Below are positions 25,352 through 33,431 of a stretch of 47,050 nucleotides of DNA, piece after piece (positions within the stretch are counted from its first letter, which is position 1; each line of letters begins with the position of its first letter). The DNA comes from CAVXDP01 sp964562925 (lineage in GTDB: Archaea; Thermoproteota; Bathyarchaeia; 40CM-2-53-6; CAVXDP01), in assembly GCA_964562925.1 (NCBI GenBank), contig CAZLVF010000011.1:1-47050 (forward strand), written 5' to 3'. The notes beneath the pieces were generated by a model. It ran no database searches. It was not told the DNA's origin and worked only from the letters and a program-made list of their open reading frames with translations. Made by a program: the position numbers and the translations under genes.

Positions 25352-26494
25352 ATGCATAGGACCGGCATAGTAGATCTGGGGCTTCATACAGGTGCGGCTC
25401 CGTATTGGCTTCTCTCGAGGATGCGAAAACTTGCCAAGTCACTCCTCACGATCCTAGTGAACCAGTATGGTCCAAACGGTGTTTTGACTAAGCTTGCTGA
25501 CCCTTTCTGGTTTCAGGCTCTCTCAGCTGTTCTGGGCTTCGATTTCGACTCGAGTGGAGTAACCCCGGTAACCTGTGCGATTTTGAAATCAGCGGTTGTT
25601 CCGGATGAGCATGGGCTAGGCGTCGCAGGAGGGAAAGGGAAGCGCTCGAGAATGACCCCTGATGAAGCGAGAGTGCTTGGTGAAATGTTTGGTTTATCCG
25701 ACGCGAGAATAGACCGTCTGGTATATTCTAGTCGTATGACGGCGAAGGTTGATAACACAGCGATACAAGCTGGTTACCCACTTTATCACCATTCTCTCTT
25801 CGTCGCCGAAACGGGCAACTGGGCTGTTGTCCAACAAGGAATGAATGTTGAGCTTAAACTCGCAAGACGCTATCACTGGCTTTCAAGACACGTCAAGAGC
25901 TTCGTAATCGAGCCTCACGACGCCATAGTTGGAGAGAGGAGACATGAGAACGTCCTAGACATGACCTCGCGAATAAGCGAGAAGTGTAGAAAGACATCTC
26001 TCGACCTAGCGGCCGATCTGAAGAGTTTCAAAAGGTTGTTCTACTCGATAAGACCTTCGGAGCAAATATCTCTATCCAAGTGGATCGGAAAGGATGTTAG
26101 AGAATCACCTCGAATAGCCCATGCCAGCTTTCTGCCACATCAGATCAATTGGAAGGCTCTTGAAACCGCCTACAATTTCTCGCCTAAGAACTATGAGGAA
26201 TTCCTCTTTATCCGCGGCATCGGACCCGCAACTGTACGAGGCTTAGCGCTGGTTTCAGAACTTGTCTATGGTAGCCCTCCAAGTTGGAGGGATCCGGTAA
26301 AGTTCTCCTACGCCTTCGGCGGTAAGGATGGTCTACCGTTTCCAGTGGATAGAAAGGCTATGGATGAAGCTATAGAGGTCTTGAAGGTTTCGATAAAGTC
26401 TACCATGGAAGGCAATGAGAGACTCAGAGCGTTGGAAAGGTTGAGACGTTTTGTTCCTAGGACACTAGACCGGAACGGTTCATTGGGTCGTTAG
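25352..26494 (+). CDS. DUF763 family protein
   Basis: This is a 380-residue DUF763 protein, recognised by its start MHRTGIVDLGLHTGAAPYWL and the internal GVAGGKGKRSRMTP and AGYPLYHHSLF segments. The C-terminal part has a helix-hairpin-helix-like FIRGIGPATVRGLALVSELV that could contact DNA. The family occurs in archaea and thermophilic bacteria; its biochemical role is not established, and DNA metabolism is suggested only by the HhH. Its stop codon overlaps the stop of the convergent eS30 gene. Confidence 0.9.
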   Translation: MHRTGIVDLGLHTGAAPYWLLSRMRKLAKSLLTILVNQYGPNGVLTKLADPFWFQALSAVLGFDFDSSGVTPVTCAILKSAVVPDEHGLGVAGGKGKRSRMTPDEARVLGEMFGLSDARIDRLVYSSRMTAKVDNTAIQAGYPLYHHSLFVAETGNWAVVQQGMNVELKLARRYHWLSRHVKSFVIEPHDAIVGERRHENVLDMTSRISEKCRKTSLDLAADLKSFKRLFYSIRPSEQISLSKWIGKDVRESPRIAHASFLPHQINWKALETAYNFSPKNYEEFLFIRGIGPATVRGLALVSELVYGSPPSWRDPVKFSYAFGGKDGLPFPVDRKAMDEAIEVLKVSIKSTMEGNERLRALERLRRFVPRTLDRNGSLGR

Positions 26495-26670
26495 CGTCGC
26501 CTACGCTCGCCCATCCAGTTCTGCCCCGGTCGCCTACCTAGCATCAACCTTTTCTCAGCGTTTCTTCTGGCTCTAACCCGGGGGATAACCGATCTCCTCA
26601 CGGCTGCTTGGATCTTAGGGGTCTGCGACCGAACCTTTCCAGCCTTAGTGATTGATCCGTGCGTTGGCAT
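26491..26670 (-). CDS. rps30e: Ribosomal protein eS30
   Basis: This 59-residue basic protein reads MPTHGSITKAGKVRSQTPKI at its start and contains GRRPGQNW near its end, both signatures of archaeal/eukaryotic ribosomal protein S30e of the small subunit. It is rich in Arg and Lys, as expected for rRNA binding. A promoter with BoxA-like GCTTATTATTTAT on the minus strand (about 26717-26731) lies about 50-60 bases upstream. The TAA stop (26491-26493) overlaps the DUF763 stop on the other strand. It is just short of 60 residues, so length-filtered gene lists easily miss it. Confidence 0.93.
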   Translation of the reverse strand: MPTHGSITKAGKVRSQTPKIQAAVRRSVIPRVRARRNAEKRLMLGRRPGQNWMGERRRR

Positions 26671-26780
26671 ATTCTCAACTCGTCAATTTACTCGGTCAGC
26701 CTAGACAAGGTTGCGATAAATAATAAGCTTTTTGAGTTAAGTCCAGTTGAAGCGTTTACGTTCATCATGGATGTAGTCCG

Positions 26781-27587
26781 CTAGATCCGAACGATTTTGC
26801 CTGAATGGCTCCGTCTCCACAGACCCAGTTCATCTACCACTTCCCGAAGCTGCCCCGGCTGGAATACCGGTCCATCAGTACATACACGATATCTTCCAAT
26901 GCAGCAGCTTCCGCACAATCCAACCCCGCACTTCATGATCCTGTCTAGGCTTGCTTGGAGTGGTATATCCTTCTTCTCACAGAGGTCGAATAGGCTGCGG
27001 ATCATCTGTTCAGGCCCGCAAGCATAGACCTGGCCATAGAGGTTCTTGTTGCAAAGGTCAGCTGCAACCTCTGACGCTAATCCTTTGATGCCACCGGTTC
27101 CATCATCAGTGGCGACCACTATCCTTGAACGTCTACCGGATACCTTCCTGATCCAATCTAGAAAGAAGAGCTCAGGCTTCGTATTAGCCCCGACCACGAA
27201 GGTGGCATTCATCCCAACCTCGGGGGAGCTGCGCATCAAGGAGGCTAGTGGAAGAATTCCGGTTCCTCCACCGACCAGCAGCTGAGCTCCTTTACTCCTA
27301 GGCGTGAAGAAAGTGCCGTAGGGTCCACGAACCCCTATCATGTCGCCGACCCTTCTCCTCGCAAGGCATCGTGTAGCCTCCCCAACGATTCTGACAGCGA
27401 AGAATGCGGCTCCTCGAGTAACTGGGAATATGCTCATCGGGATCTCGTCTACGCCGGGAACCCATATCATAGCAAACTCTCCAGGTTTCGCCTTAGCGCA
27501 GTCCGCATCTTTGACGACAAACGAGACAACAGTAGCAGTTTCTCTCGTTCTCTTCTCTATCTTCACGACTCTCGGCGCGTGCTTCAT
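26781..27587 (-). CDS. pyrK: Dihydroorotate dehydrogenase electron-transfer subunit
   Basis: PyrK carries FAD and a [2Fe-2S] cluster and passes electrons from dihydroorotate dehydrogenase B (PyrD) to NAD+. The 268-residue protein has the FAD-binding VPGVDEIPMSI segment, the NAD-binding GGGTGILPLASL, the CGPEQM motif, and the cluster ligands in CGVGLCGSCC plus a following Cys in RYRVCTDGP. Most archaea keep pyrK beside pyrD; here the neighbours are eS30 and rqcH, and pyrD is not in the window. Dihydroorotase lies about 3 kb away on the other strand. Confidence 0.9.
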   Translation of the reverse strand: MKHAPRVVKIEKRTRETATVVSFVVKDADCAKAKPGEFAMIWVPGVDEIPMSIFPVTRGAAFFAVRIVGEATRCLARRRVGDMIGVRGPYGTFFTPRSKGAQLLVGGGTGILPLASLMRSSPEVGMNATFVVGANTKPELFFLDWIRKVSGRRSRIVVATDDGTGGIKGLASEVAADLCNKNLYGQVYACGPEQMIRSLFDLCEKKDIPLQASLDRIMKCGVGLCGSCCIGRYRVCTDGPVFQPGQLREVVDELGLWRRSHSGKIVRI

Positions 27588-27950
27588 CAGCGCCCCTTCC
27601 AGGAGCCACTTAACAGAACCCTTTCGGAGAGGATATAATTAGCGTTGTCGAACGTTCCCATGAAAAGGAATGAGTCGAATAAATGAACTGGCATGCCAGC
27701 TCTTCTGTAGACCCTACAAATGCCCGTTCGGTTCAGCTTTCTCGCTGACTGGCAAGTCAAGCGTCCCGTAGATCAGGAGCGATGGTCTCAAGCATTTGAA
27801 GAAACTCGAACGAATCTGATCTCTTTGGTACTTCCTGTGATACGCTTTATCAACCTCGCTAGACTCACGAATAGTGAAAAGAATAGTATTGAGTATCCTA
27901 AGCCTTACCGTAGTGGAACTTCCTTGCAGAGTCTAGAGCAAAAGAAGATC
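27588..27950. other. Divergent intergenic region between pyrK and rqcH
   Basis: This region holds the promoters of pyrK (minus) and rqcH (plus). A plus-strand frame is open from 27720 into rqcH, but the part before 27951 has no family match. The 12-bp palindrome CTGGCATGCCAG (27688-27699) stands alone and could be a regulator site. No RNA gene is seen. Confidence 0.45.
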
Positions 27951-29933
27951 ATGTCAAGTTACGATGTATCTGCCATAGTCATGGAGCTAAGGCAATCCAT
28001 CATCGGAAAGTATCTTGATAATATCTACCAGCTTAATGAAAAGACCTTCCTACTCAAGTTTAGACCTGAAAACCAATCTCTCATCATAGAGGTTGGGAAG
28101 AGGATTCATCTGACAAACTACTCTATAACAGTTCCGTCGGCCCCAACACAGTTCTCCATGACTCTTAGGAGACACCTTCGCAATGGAAAGACGACCGACA
28201 TCACTCAATACCATTTTGAACGGATCGTCGTAATGCAAGTAGACTCCCCCAAAGGCAGGTTCCAACTTGTAGCAGAGTTCTTCGGTCGAGGCAACCTCGT
28301 CCTAATAGGTCCTGACTCGAAGGTGATCTTGGCTCTCAGGTACGCCAAGATGAGAGACCGAGATATTGTGCGGGGGGTTGTTTTCACCCATGCACCTTTG
28401 AGCGGCCTCAACCCCCTCGAAACCGGTAGAAGCGATCTTGAATCGTTAAAGTCCGGCGAACCCATGTCCGCTGTAAGGAAGATAACCAAACTGCTGGCTA
28501 TAGGTGGATTACACGCGCGAGAAATTCTTTTGAGAGCGGGAGTTAATGAGGCCGTAACCTCCAACCTTCTATCAGAAACCCAACTCGACGGAATCTACCG
28601 TGCAATCAAGAGCCTGGTCTCAGATTTACAACGCGATCGGATGAGCCCTCAGATACTTCTCGACCAGTCCGGCTCGTTCTTGTCAGCGGAGCCTTTCCCG
28701 CTAGATGTCTACAAGAACATGCGAAAGATGAGTTATGAGACATTCAATCAAGCCGCTGATGAATATTTTTCCCGTTTGGCCGCTGGTCTAGAAGAGTCCG
28801 AGGCTGCGAAGAGGAGAGAACAGGAACGGGAAAAATTTCAGAGAATACTTAACATGCAAATCAAAGAGAGAAAGACTGTTGAGGCAGAGGCCGCGCGATG
28901 CACGCGGATTGGAGAGATGATAAAGAGACATACTCAGGAGATTAGTGATATCGCGACACGTATCCAAACAAGGAGGTCTCGTGGCGATAGTTTCTCGGAG
29001 ATTTCAAAGCTCTTGAAAGAATCTGCAAAGGAAGACCGTGTCCCTCATGTCTGCTTTGTGGACATGGATCCTAAGAATCGAACTTTCTCCGTTCGATTAG
29101 AGGGCGAAGAGTTCTCGGTCAACCTCGAGGAGACTCCGCATCGAAACGCTTCGAATTACTTCGACAGAGCGAAGAGCCTTAAGCAGAAGCTTCAGAGCCT
29201 CGACAAATCAATAGCTAAAACGAGATCTGAACTAGAGTCGTTCGAAGCGAAGCTTGAAAAGGAGACTCGTGAAGGCGTTGTGCTTGTCAAGAAAATGCAG
29301 CAAGAATGGTATGAGAGGTTCCGTTGGTTCGAGTCTTCGGAGGGTTTTCTTGTATTAGCTGGCAGAGACGCCTCCACGAATGAGATACTCATAAGCCGGT
29401 ATACCAAAAAAGATGATATCGTCTTCCACGCTGAGGTTCAGGGCGCACCCTTCGTTGTCGTTAAGACTGGAGGAAAAGCCCTAAGCGAACAGACGATTGC
29501 GGAAGCAGCGATTATGGGAGCGTCCTACAGCAAGGCCTGGTCAGGGGGTTTCAGTTCCGTAGACGTATTCTGGGTTAGACCTGAACAGCTTAGTAAGAAG
29601 CCTCCCTCAGGCCAATATATCGAGAAGGGCATGTTTATGGTGTATGGACCGCGAAACTATGTCAAAGGCGTGTCGCTGCGGATCGCCATAGGGATGCTGG
29701 AGAAAGAAGGCGGGTTGAAGCTTATCGGCGGTCCGAGAACAGCGGTCGAGAAGAAGACACCTGTTCTTGTTGAGTTGGTTCCGGGAAGAACACGATCAGC
29801 CGCGCTCGCTAAGAAGATAGTCTACGAACTCTCGAAGAAAGTTTCAGGCGATGCTGCGAAGATTATGAAGATCCTCAGATTGGATGAGGTTCAAAGGCTG
29901 ATCCCTGCAGGGACAGGAGACCTCGTTAAGTAG
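27951..29933 (+). CDS. rqcH: RqcH/NFACT protein (ribosome quality control)
   Basis: This is the archaeal member of the NEMF/Rqc2/RqcH family, which binds obstructed large ribosomal subunits and, in bacteria, recruits Ala-tRNA to tag nascent chains. The 660 residues show NFACT-N (1-200) with its conserved MRDRDIVRG segment, a helix-hairpin-helix region, a long charged coiled coil (about 280-450), and NFACT-R with GRDASTNEILI, DIVFHAEVQGAPFVVV and GMFMVYGPRNYV. ATG 27951 (MSSYDVSAIVMELR) is the family start; the open frame reaches 77 codons further up without homology. It has its own promoter region and no partner gene beside it. Confidence 0.93.
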   Translation: MSSYDVSAIVMELRQSIIGKYLDNIYQLNEKTFLLKFRPENQSLIIEVGKRIHLTNYSITVPSAPTQFSMTLRRHLRNGKTTDITQYHFERIVVMQVDSPKGRFQLVAEFFGRGNLVLIGPDSKVILALRYAKMRDRDIVRGVVFTHAPLSGLNPLETGRSDLESLKSGEPMSAVRKITKLLAIGGLHAREILLRAGVNEAVTSNLLSETQLDGIYRAIKSLVSDLQRDRMSPQILLDQSGSFLSAEPFPLDVYKNMRKMSYETFNQAADEYFSRLAAGLEESEAAKRREQEREKFQRILNMQIKERKTVEAEAARCTRIGEMIKRHTQEISDIATRIQTRRSRGDSFSEISKLLKESAKEDRVPHVCFVDMDPKNRTFSVRLEGEEFSVNLEETPHRNASNYFDRAKSLKQKLQSLDKSIAKTRSELESFEAKLEKETREGVVLVKKMQQEWYERFRWFESSEGFLVLAGRDASTNEILISRYTKKDDIVFHAEVQGAPFVVVKTGGKALSEQTIAEAAIMGASYSKAWSGGFSSVDVFWVRPEQLSKKPPSGQYIEKGMFMVYGPRNYVKGVSLRIAIGMLEKEGGLKLIGGPRTAVEKKTPVLVELVPGRTRSAALAKKIVYELSKKVSGDAAKIMKILRLDEVQRLIPAGTGDLVK

Positions 29934-29997
29934 GCGGCGTATCACGTAAACCATTTATAATCGTGTCAGGGTCTGCTGGGGCATTGAGGGTTTAACT

Positions 29998-30591
29998 TTG
30001 GAACCAAGCGAACGCGGCGCCGGGGTGAAAGTAAAAGATGTAATGACGAGCCCAGTCGTTACTGTTGCGATGACAGATAAAGTTGACAAGATCGCGAAGC
30101 TGATGGCGAAGAGGGATATCGGCAGCATCGTCGTCATAGACAAGAAAAGCAACCCGGTAGGCATCATAACAGATATGGACCTTGTCAAGCGAGTTGCCGC
30201 AAAGAACCTTCTGCCGAGCAAGGTTCTGGCTAAGGACATCATGACGAAGCCCCTAGTGACGGTTGACTCTGAGATTGATGTGACCGACGCGGCTAGAAGG
30301 ATAAACCAACTGAGCATTAGAAGGCTCGCGGTTGTACATGAAGGAAGGTTGGCAGGGATCATTACAAGCAAAGATATCGTCAAGATTACACCTGCGCTCA
30401 TAGATGTCATAACCGAGAAGTCAAGAATTCCCGGTCTATTAACTAGGGAGAAGCCTATCCTCGCCGGACACTGCGACAGGTGCAACGGATGGTCTGACAA
30501 CCTAAGGGGGCATGAAGGCACTTTCCTATGCGAAGACTGTGCCGCAGACCTCAAGGAAGAGAAAGGTCAACTTGAGGAGACCCTGCGATAA
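29998..30591 (+). CDS. CBS-domain pair with C-terminal zinc ribbon
   Basis: Two CBS domains in tandem (about 12-70 and 76-130; DVMTSPVVTVA and DIMTKPLVTVD begin them) form a Bateman module that usually binds adenosine ligands. A C-terminal zinc ribbon (CDRCNGW ... CEDC) follows. This layout is common in archaea and is taken as an energy-state sensor controlling a partner, but no target is known. The start is TTG 29998, with the GTG at 30025 an alternative nearer the first CBS domain. TTTATAATC at 29953-29961 is the likely BoxA. It is followed by pyrC after 51 bases. Confidence 0.86.
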   Translation: MEPSERGAGVKVKDVMTSPVVTVAMTDKVDKIAKLMAKRDIGSIVVIDKKSNPVGIITDMDLVKRVAAKNLLPSKVLAKDIMTKPLVTVDSEIDVTDAARRINQLSIRRLAVVHEGRLAGIITSKDIVKITPALIDVITEKSRIPGLLTREKPILAGHCDRCNGWSDNLRGHEGTFLCEDCAADLKEEKGQLEETLR

Positions 30592-30642
30592 GATCAAACC
30601 CTAGTTTCGCATTCTGCGCTCCCAAGCGTTGAGCGGGCTGAA

Positions 30643-31995
30643 ATGTACGATTCTCTAAACATACTTGATACTAAGATACTTGTCAACGCCCGCCTAGTCG
30701 AGGGTTGCATCGCGATCAGGGGTGGGAAGATCATCAAGGTTGGAAAACGCGCCTCGATGCCGAAGGCCAGTAAATGTGTTGACGGAAGAGGTCTAGTCGC
30801 TGTTGCGGGACTCATCGACGCGCACGTTCATCTAAGAGACATGCAACTTTCTGATAAGGAGGACTTCTATACCGGCACATGCGCAGCCGCCGTGGGCGGG
30901 TTTACGACCGTTCTCGATATGCCGAACACCCTACCACCAACAGATTCTGCTCTCAGGTTGAAAGAGAAGCAGGAGACGGCTCGAAGTAAGGTTGTTGTAA
31001 ATGTGGGATTCCACGCGCTGCCGCCTCGGCACGTCGAAGATGTTAGAGAGATCGCAGATTGTGGAGCGTTCTCTTTCAAACTATATATGAACCAAGGAAG
31101 CTTCGAGGAATTCCAAAGCGAGAAAATGCTTGCAAGCCTGTTGGAAATGTTAGGGTCCGCAGGGAACCTGATCACAGTTCATGCTGAGGATATAGCGCAA
31201 ATCGAGAGGTCGAGACGGTTACTGGCTCAGAGAGAAGAAGGAACTTCTCAAGCCTTCCTGAAGATCCACAGCCCTCAAGCCGAACTTTCAGCTGTAGAAA
31301 AAATTACAAAAGCCTCAGCTCAAGCGGGGGCAAGGATTCATGTTTGCCATGTTACTCTGCCTCAAAGCGTTCGTATGCTAGAACGCGTTCGTCGCGCTGG
31401 ACTTTCCGTATCGATTGAGGCGACGCCACATCACTTGCTCCTTGACGAGAGCAAGGTTGCAAAACTCAGCGGATTCGCGATTATGGTGCCGCCACTTAGA
31501 AAGAAAAGCTACATCGCCGGACTCCGTAAGGAGCTGGGTGCTCGAATGATCGATATTGTAGCGAGCGACCATGCACCTCATACTATCGCTGAAAAGAAGA
31601 ATCCAGACTTTTCAAAGATTCCTGCAGGGATCCCTGGACTAGAAACAACCTTACCACTTCTGCTAACCTGTGTCAAGAGAGGCTACTTCTCTCTGAGCAC
31701 GGTCGTCCAAGCGCTTACAGCCAACCCGGCTCGCATCTTTGGGATCCCAAACAAAGGCGTGATAACGGAGGGCGCAGACGCCGACATTACCTTAATCGAT
31801 CTGAAAGCCCGGTCGAGAATCAAACCGGAAAGGTTCCTGTCGAAGGCAAAGTATTCGCCCTTCGCTGGGTTCGAATGTACCGGAAAAGCCGCTAGGACCT
31901 TTGTTATGGGAAAACTGGTTATGGATCACGGAGAGATAGTGGCAGAGAAAGGATCTGGAAGCATAATAGGAGCGAAAACAGGACGAAGTTCATAA
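30643..31995 (+). CDS. pyrC: Dihydroorotase
   Basis: PyrC closes carbamoyl-aspartate to dihydroorotate, the step before PyrD/PyrK. The 450-residue amidohydrolase has DAHVHLRD (59-66) for the first metal, FSFKLYM with the lysine that is carbamylated in related enzymes, and SDHAPHT for the last metal Asp. This is the class I type, with allantoinase as the nearest alternative; the HVHLRD pattern and the pyrK gene nearby favour dihydroorotase. The stop region overlaps the probable true start of the Mut7-C gene. Confidence 0.9.
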   Translation: MYDSLNILDTKILVNARLVEGCIAIRGGKIIKVGKRASMPKASKCVDGRGLVAVAGLIDAHVHLRDMQLSDKEDFYTGTCAAAVGGFTTVLDMPNTLPPTDSALRLKEKQETARSKVVVNVGFHALPPRHVEDVREIADCGAFSFKLYMNQGSFEEFQSEKMLASLLEMLGSAGNLITVHAEDIAQIERSRRLLAQREEGTSQAFLKIHSPQAELSAVEKITKASAQAGARIHVCHVTLPQSVRMLERVRRAGLSVSIEATPHHLLLDESKVAKLSGFAIMVPPLRKKSYIAGLRKELGARMIDIVASDHAPHTIAEKKNPDFSKIPAGIPGLETTLPLLLTCVKRGYFSLSTVVQALTANPARIFGIPNKGVITEGADADITLIDLKARSRIKPERFLSKAKYSPFAGFECTGKAARTFVMGKLVMDHGEIVAEKGSGSIIGAKTGRSS

Positions 31996-32003
31996 TCGAC
32001 GGG

Positions 32004-32471
32004 ATGCTTGGCAAACTGGCAAGGTGGCTAAGGCTCATTGGAAACGATGTAGAATATTCAAGGGATCTAAGTGATAAAGAGCTTATCAGGAAAGCGTCTG
32101 CGGGCAATATGGTATTACTAACAAGCGACGTTAACCTTTACCGCACGGCCTCTGCAAGAGGAGTAATCACTTACCTAGTGAAGGGAAGAAGCGAGCCCGA
32201 GAGACTGGCTAGGATAGTGAAACGTTTCAATCTCCAGATCAGATTCGATCCTTCAGCTTCTAGATGTCCGAAATGTGGCGCAAAGATAGAAGAAGTCACG
32301 AAGGAGATGGTTAAGGACGAGCTGCCACCCTCCACCTACAGAGCCTACAACCACTTCTGGATCTGCATAAACCCATACTGCGGCAAGGTCTATTGGCGTG
32401 GAAGCCACTGGAAGAACATAATGGAAGTCCTAGCCAACACAGATAAGTTACTACGAGATCAAACACCTTGA
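32004..32471 (+). CDS. Mut7-C RNase-domain protein with zinc ribbon
   Basis: This is a PIN-like Mut7-C (former DUF82) protein. MLGKLARWLRLIGNDVEY, LTSDVNLY and the C-terminal zinc ribbon (CPKCGAK ... CINPYCGKVYWRGSHW) are family hallmarks; members are thought to be RNases. From the first ATG (32004) it has 155 residues but lacks the conserved first strand with its catalytic Asp. Seven codons upstream, in frame, ACG AAG TTC ATA ATC GAC GGG encodes exactly that strand (x-K-F-I-I-D-G), inside the end of pyrC. ACG 31983 may be the real start. It is followed by the AMMECR1 gene after 15 bases. Confidence 0.9.
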   Translation: MLGKLARWLRLIGNDVEYSRDLSDKELIRKASAGNMVLLTSDVNLYRTASARGVITYLVKGRSEPERLARIVKRFNLQIRFDPSASRCPKCGAKIEEVTKEMVKDELPPSTYRAYNHFWICINPYCGKVYWRGSHWKNIMEVLANTDKLLRDQTP

Positions 32472-32486
32472 AATGGATGAAACCCA

Positions 32487-33107
32487 TTGGCTCTTGAGCT
32501 AAGCATTGAAGATGGAAGGTTCCTAGTAAGACTGGCAAGAAAAGCTATCGAGGAATATCTCTCGAGGCGTAAAGTGATCGTGGTTCCAAAGGATACCCCT
32601 GCAAAACTTCGTCGAGAATGCGGCGTCTTTGTAACCTTAACCGACGCAACACCCGAGAACGCGTTAAGAGGTTGCATCGGCCACCCGTTGCCTACGAAGT
32701 CTCTTGTTGAGGCGGCTATTGACTCAGCCATAGAAGCTGCGACTGGAGACCCACGGTTCGAGCCGGTGCCGCTTAACGAGTTCAAGTCGACTGTAAAGGT
32801 TGAGGTTAGCATCCTAACGCCGCCCGAGCAGATTGTAGTAGATAACTCGTTAGACTATCCGAAGAATATAGAGATTGGAGTTGATGGTCTAATCCTTGAG
32901 AGAGGCTGGTACAAAGGTCTTCTCTTACCTCAGGTGGCCACAGAATGGAAGATGAACGAGGAGGAATTCCTCAGCAACTGCTGTATGAAAGCAGGACTGT
33001 CACCGGACGCTTGGCTGGTTAGGGGTACGAAAGTCTCCAAGTTTCAAGCCCTCATCTTCCACGAGACGGTTCCTAACGGTTCGATAGAGCAGAAGATGTT
33101 GAAATGA
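32487..33107 (+). CDS. AMMECR1-domain protein
   Basis: This is a 206-residue AMMECR1-family protein; LRGCIGHPLP (residues about 60-69) is the strictly conserved motif, and DGLILERGWYKGLLLPQVATEW is also typical. The family is universal in archaea and eukaryotes. The function is unsettled, and in bacteria and archaea it often sits next to the MEMO family; no MEMO gene is here. It starts with TTG at 32487, the only plausible start after the Mut7-C stop: the ATGs at 32473 and 32477 are in other frames that stop quickly. Confidence 0.9.
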   Translation: MALELSIEDGRFLVRLARKAIEEYLSRRKVIVVPKDTPAKLRRECGVFVTLTDATPENALRGCIGHPLPTKSLVEAAIDSAIEAATGDPRFEPVPLNEFKSTVKVEVSILTPPEQIVVDNSLDYPKNIEIGVDGLILERGWYKGLLLPQVATEWKMNEEEFLSNCCMKAGLSPDAWLVRGTKVSKFQALIFHETVPNGSIEQKMLK

Positions 33108-33242
33108 CAAGACGGATATAGAAGAAGGTCGACCAAATCGTTTTGAAACTTTCTGTTCAGATCTCCGCCCGTGAAACCTCAGACGTAGACTAGACCGCGA
33201 ATCTATCCGTAGCAACTAGCCAAGAAACGATTCTCACATTCA

Positions 33243-33368
33243 ATGCCTCGATTAACCGATTCAGATGATGTCGCGATTCTTCGAGGTTTGTACCGACGCA
33301 CTCTTTCCCACCCGGACGAACGCACTAGCAACGCTAAAGCCTTAATCCTCAGGGCAACTCTACCGTAA
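33243..33368 (+). CDS. Possible 41-residue protein in the AMMECR1-glycosyltransferase gap
   Basis: In the 324-base gap before the glycosyltransferase, an ATG at 33243 opens a 41-codon frame (MPRLTDSDDVAILRGLYRRT) with a charged, helical look. It has no clear ribosome-binding site and no family. The rest of the gap shows nothing else. It may be a chance frame. Confidence 0.25.
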   Translation: MPRLTDSDDVAILRGLYRRTLSHPDERTSNAKALILRATLP

Positions 33369-33431
33369 CCCCGAGAAACGCAATAAGATCTGACAGAGAC
33401 AACTTGGCGAAAACCGTTGGGATGACGAGCC

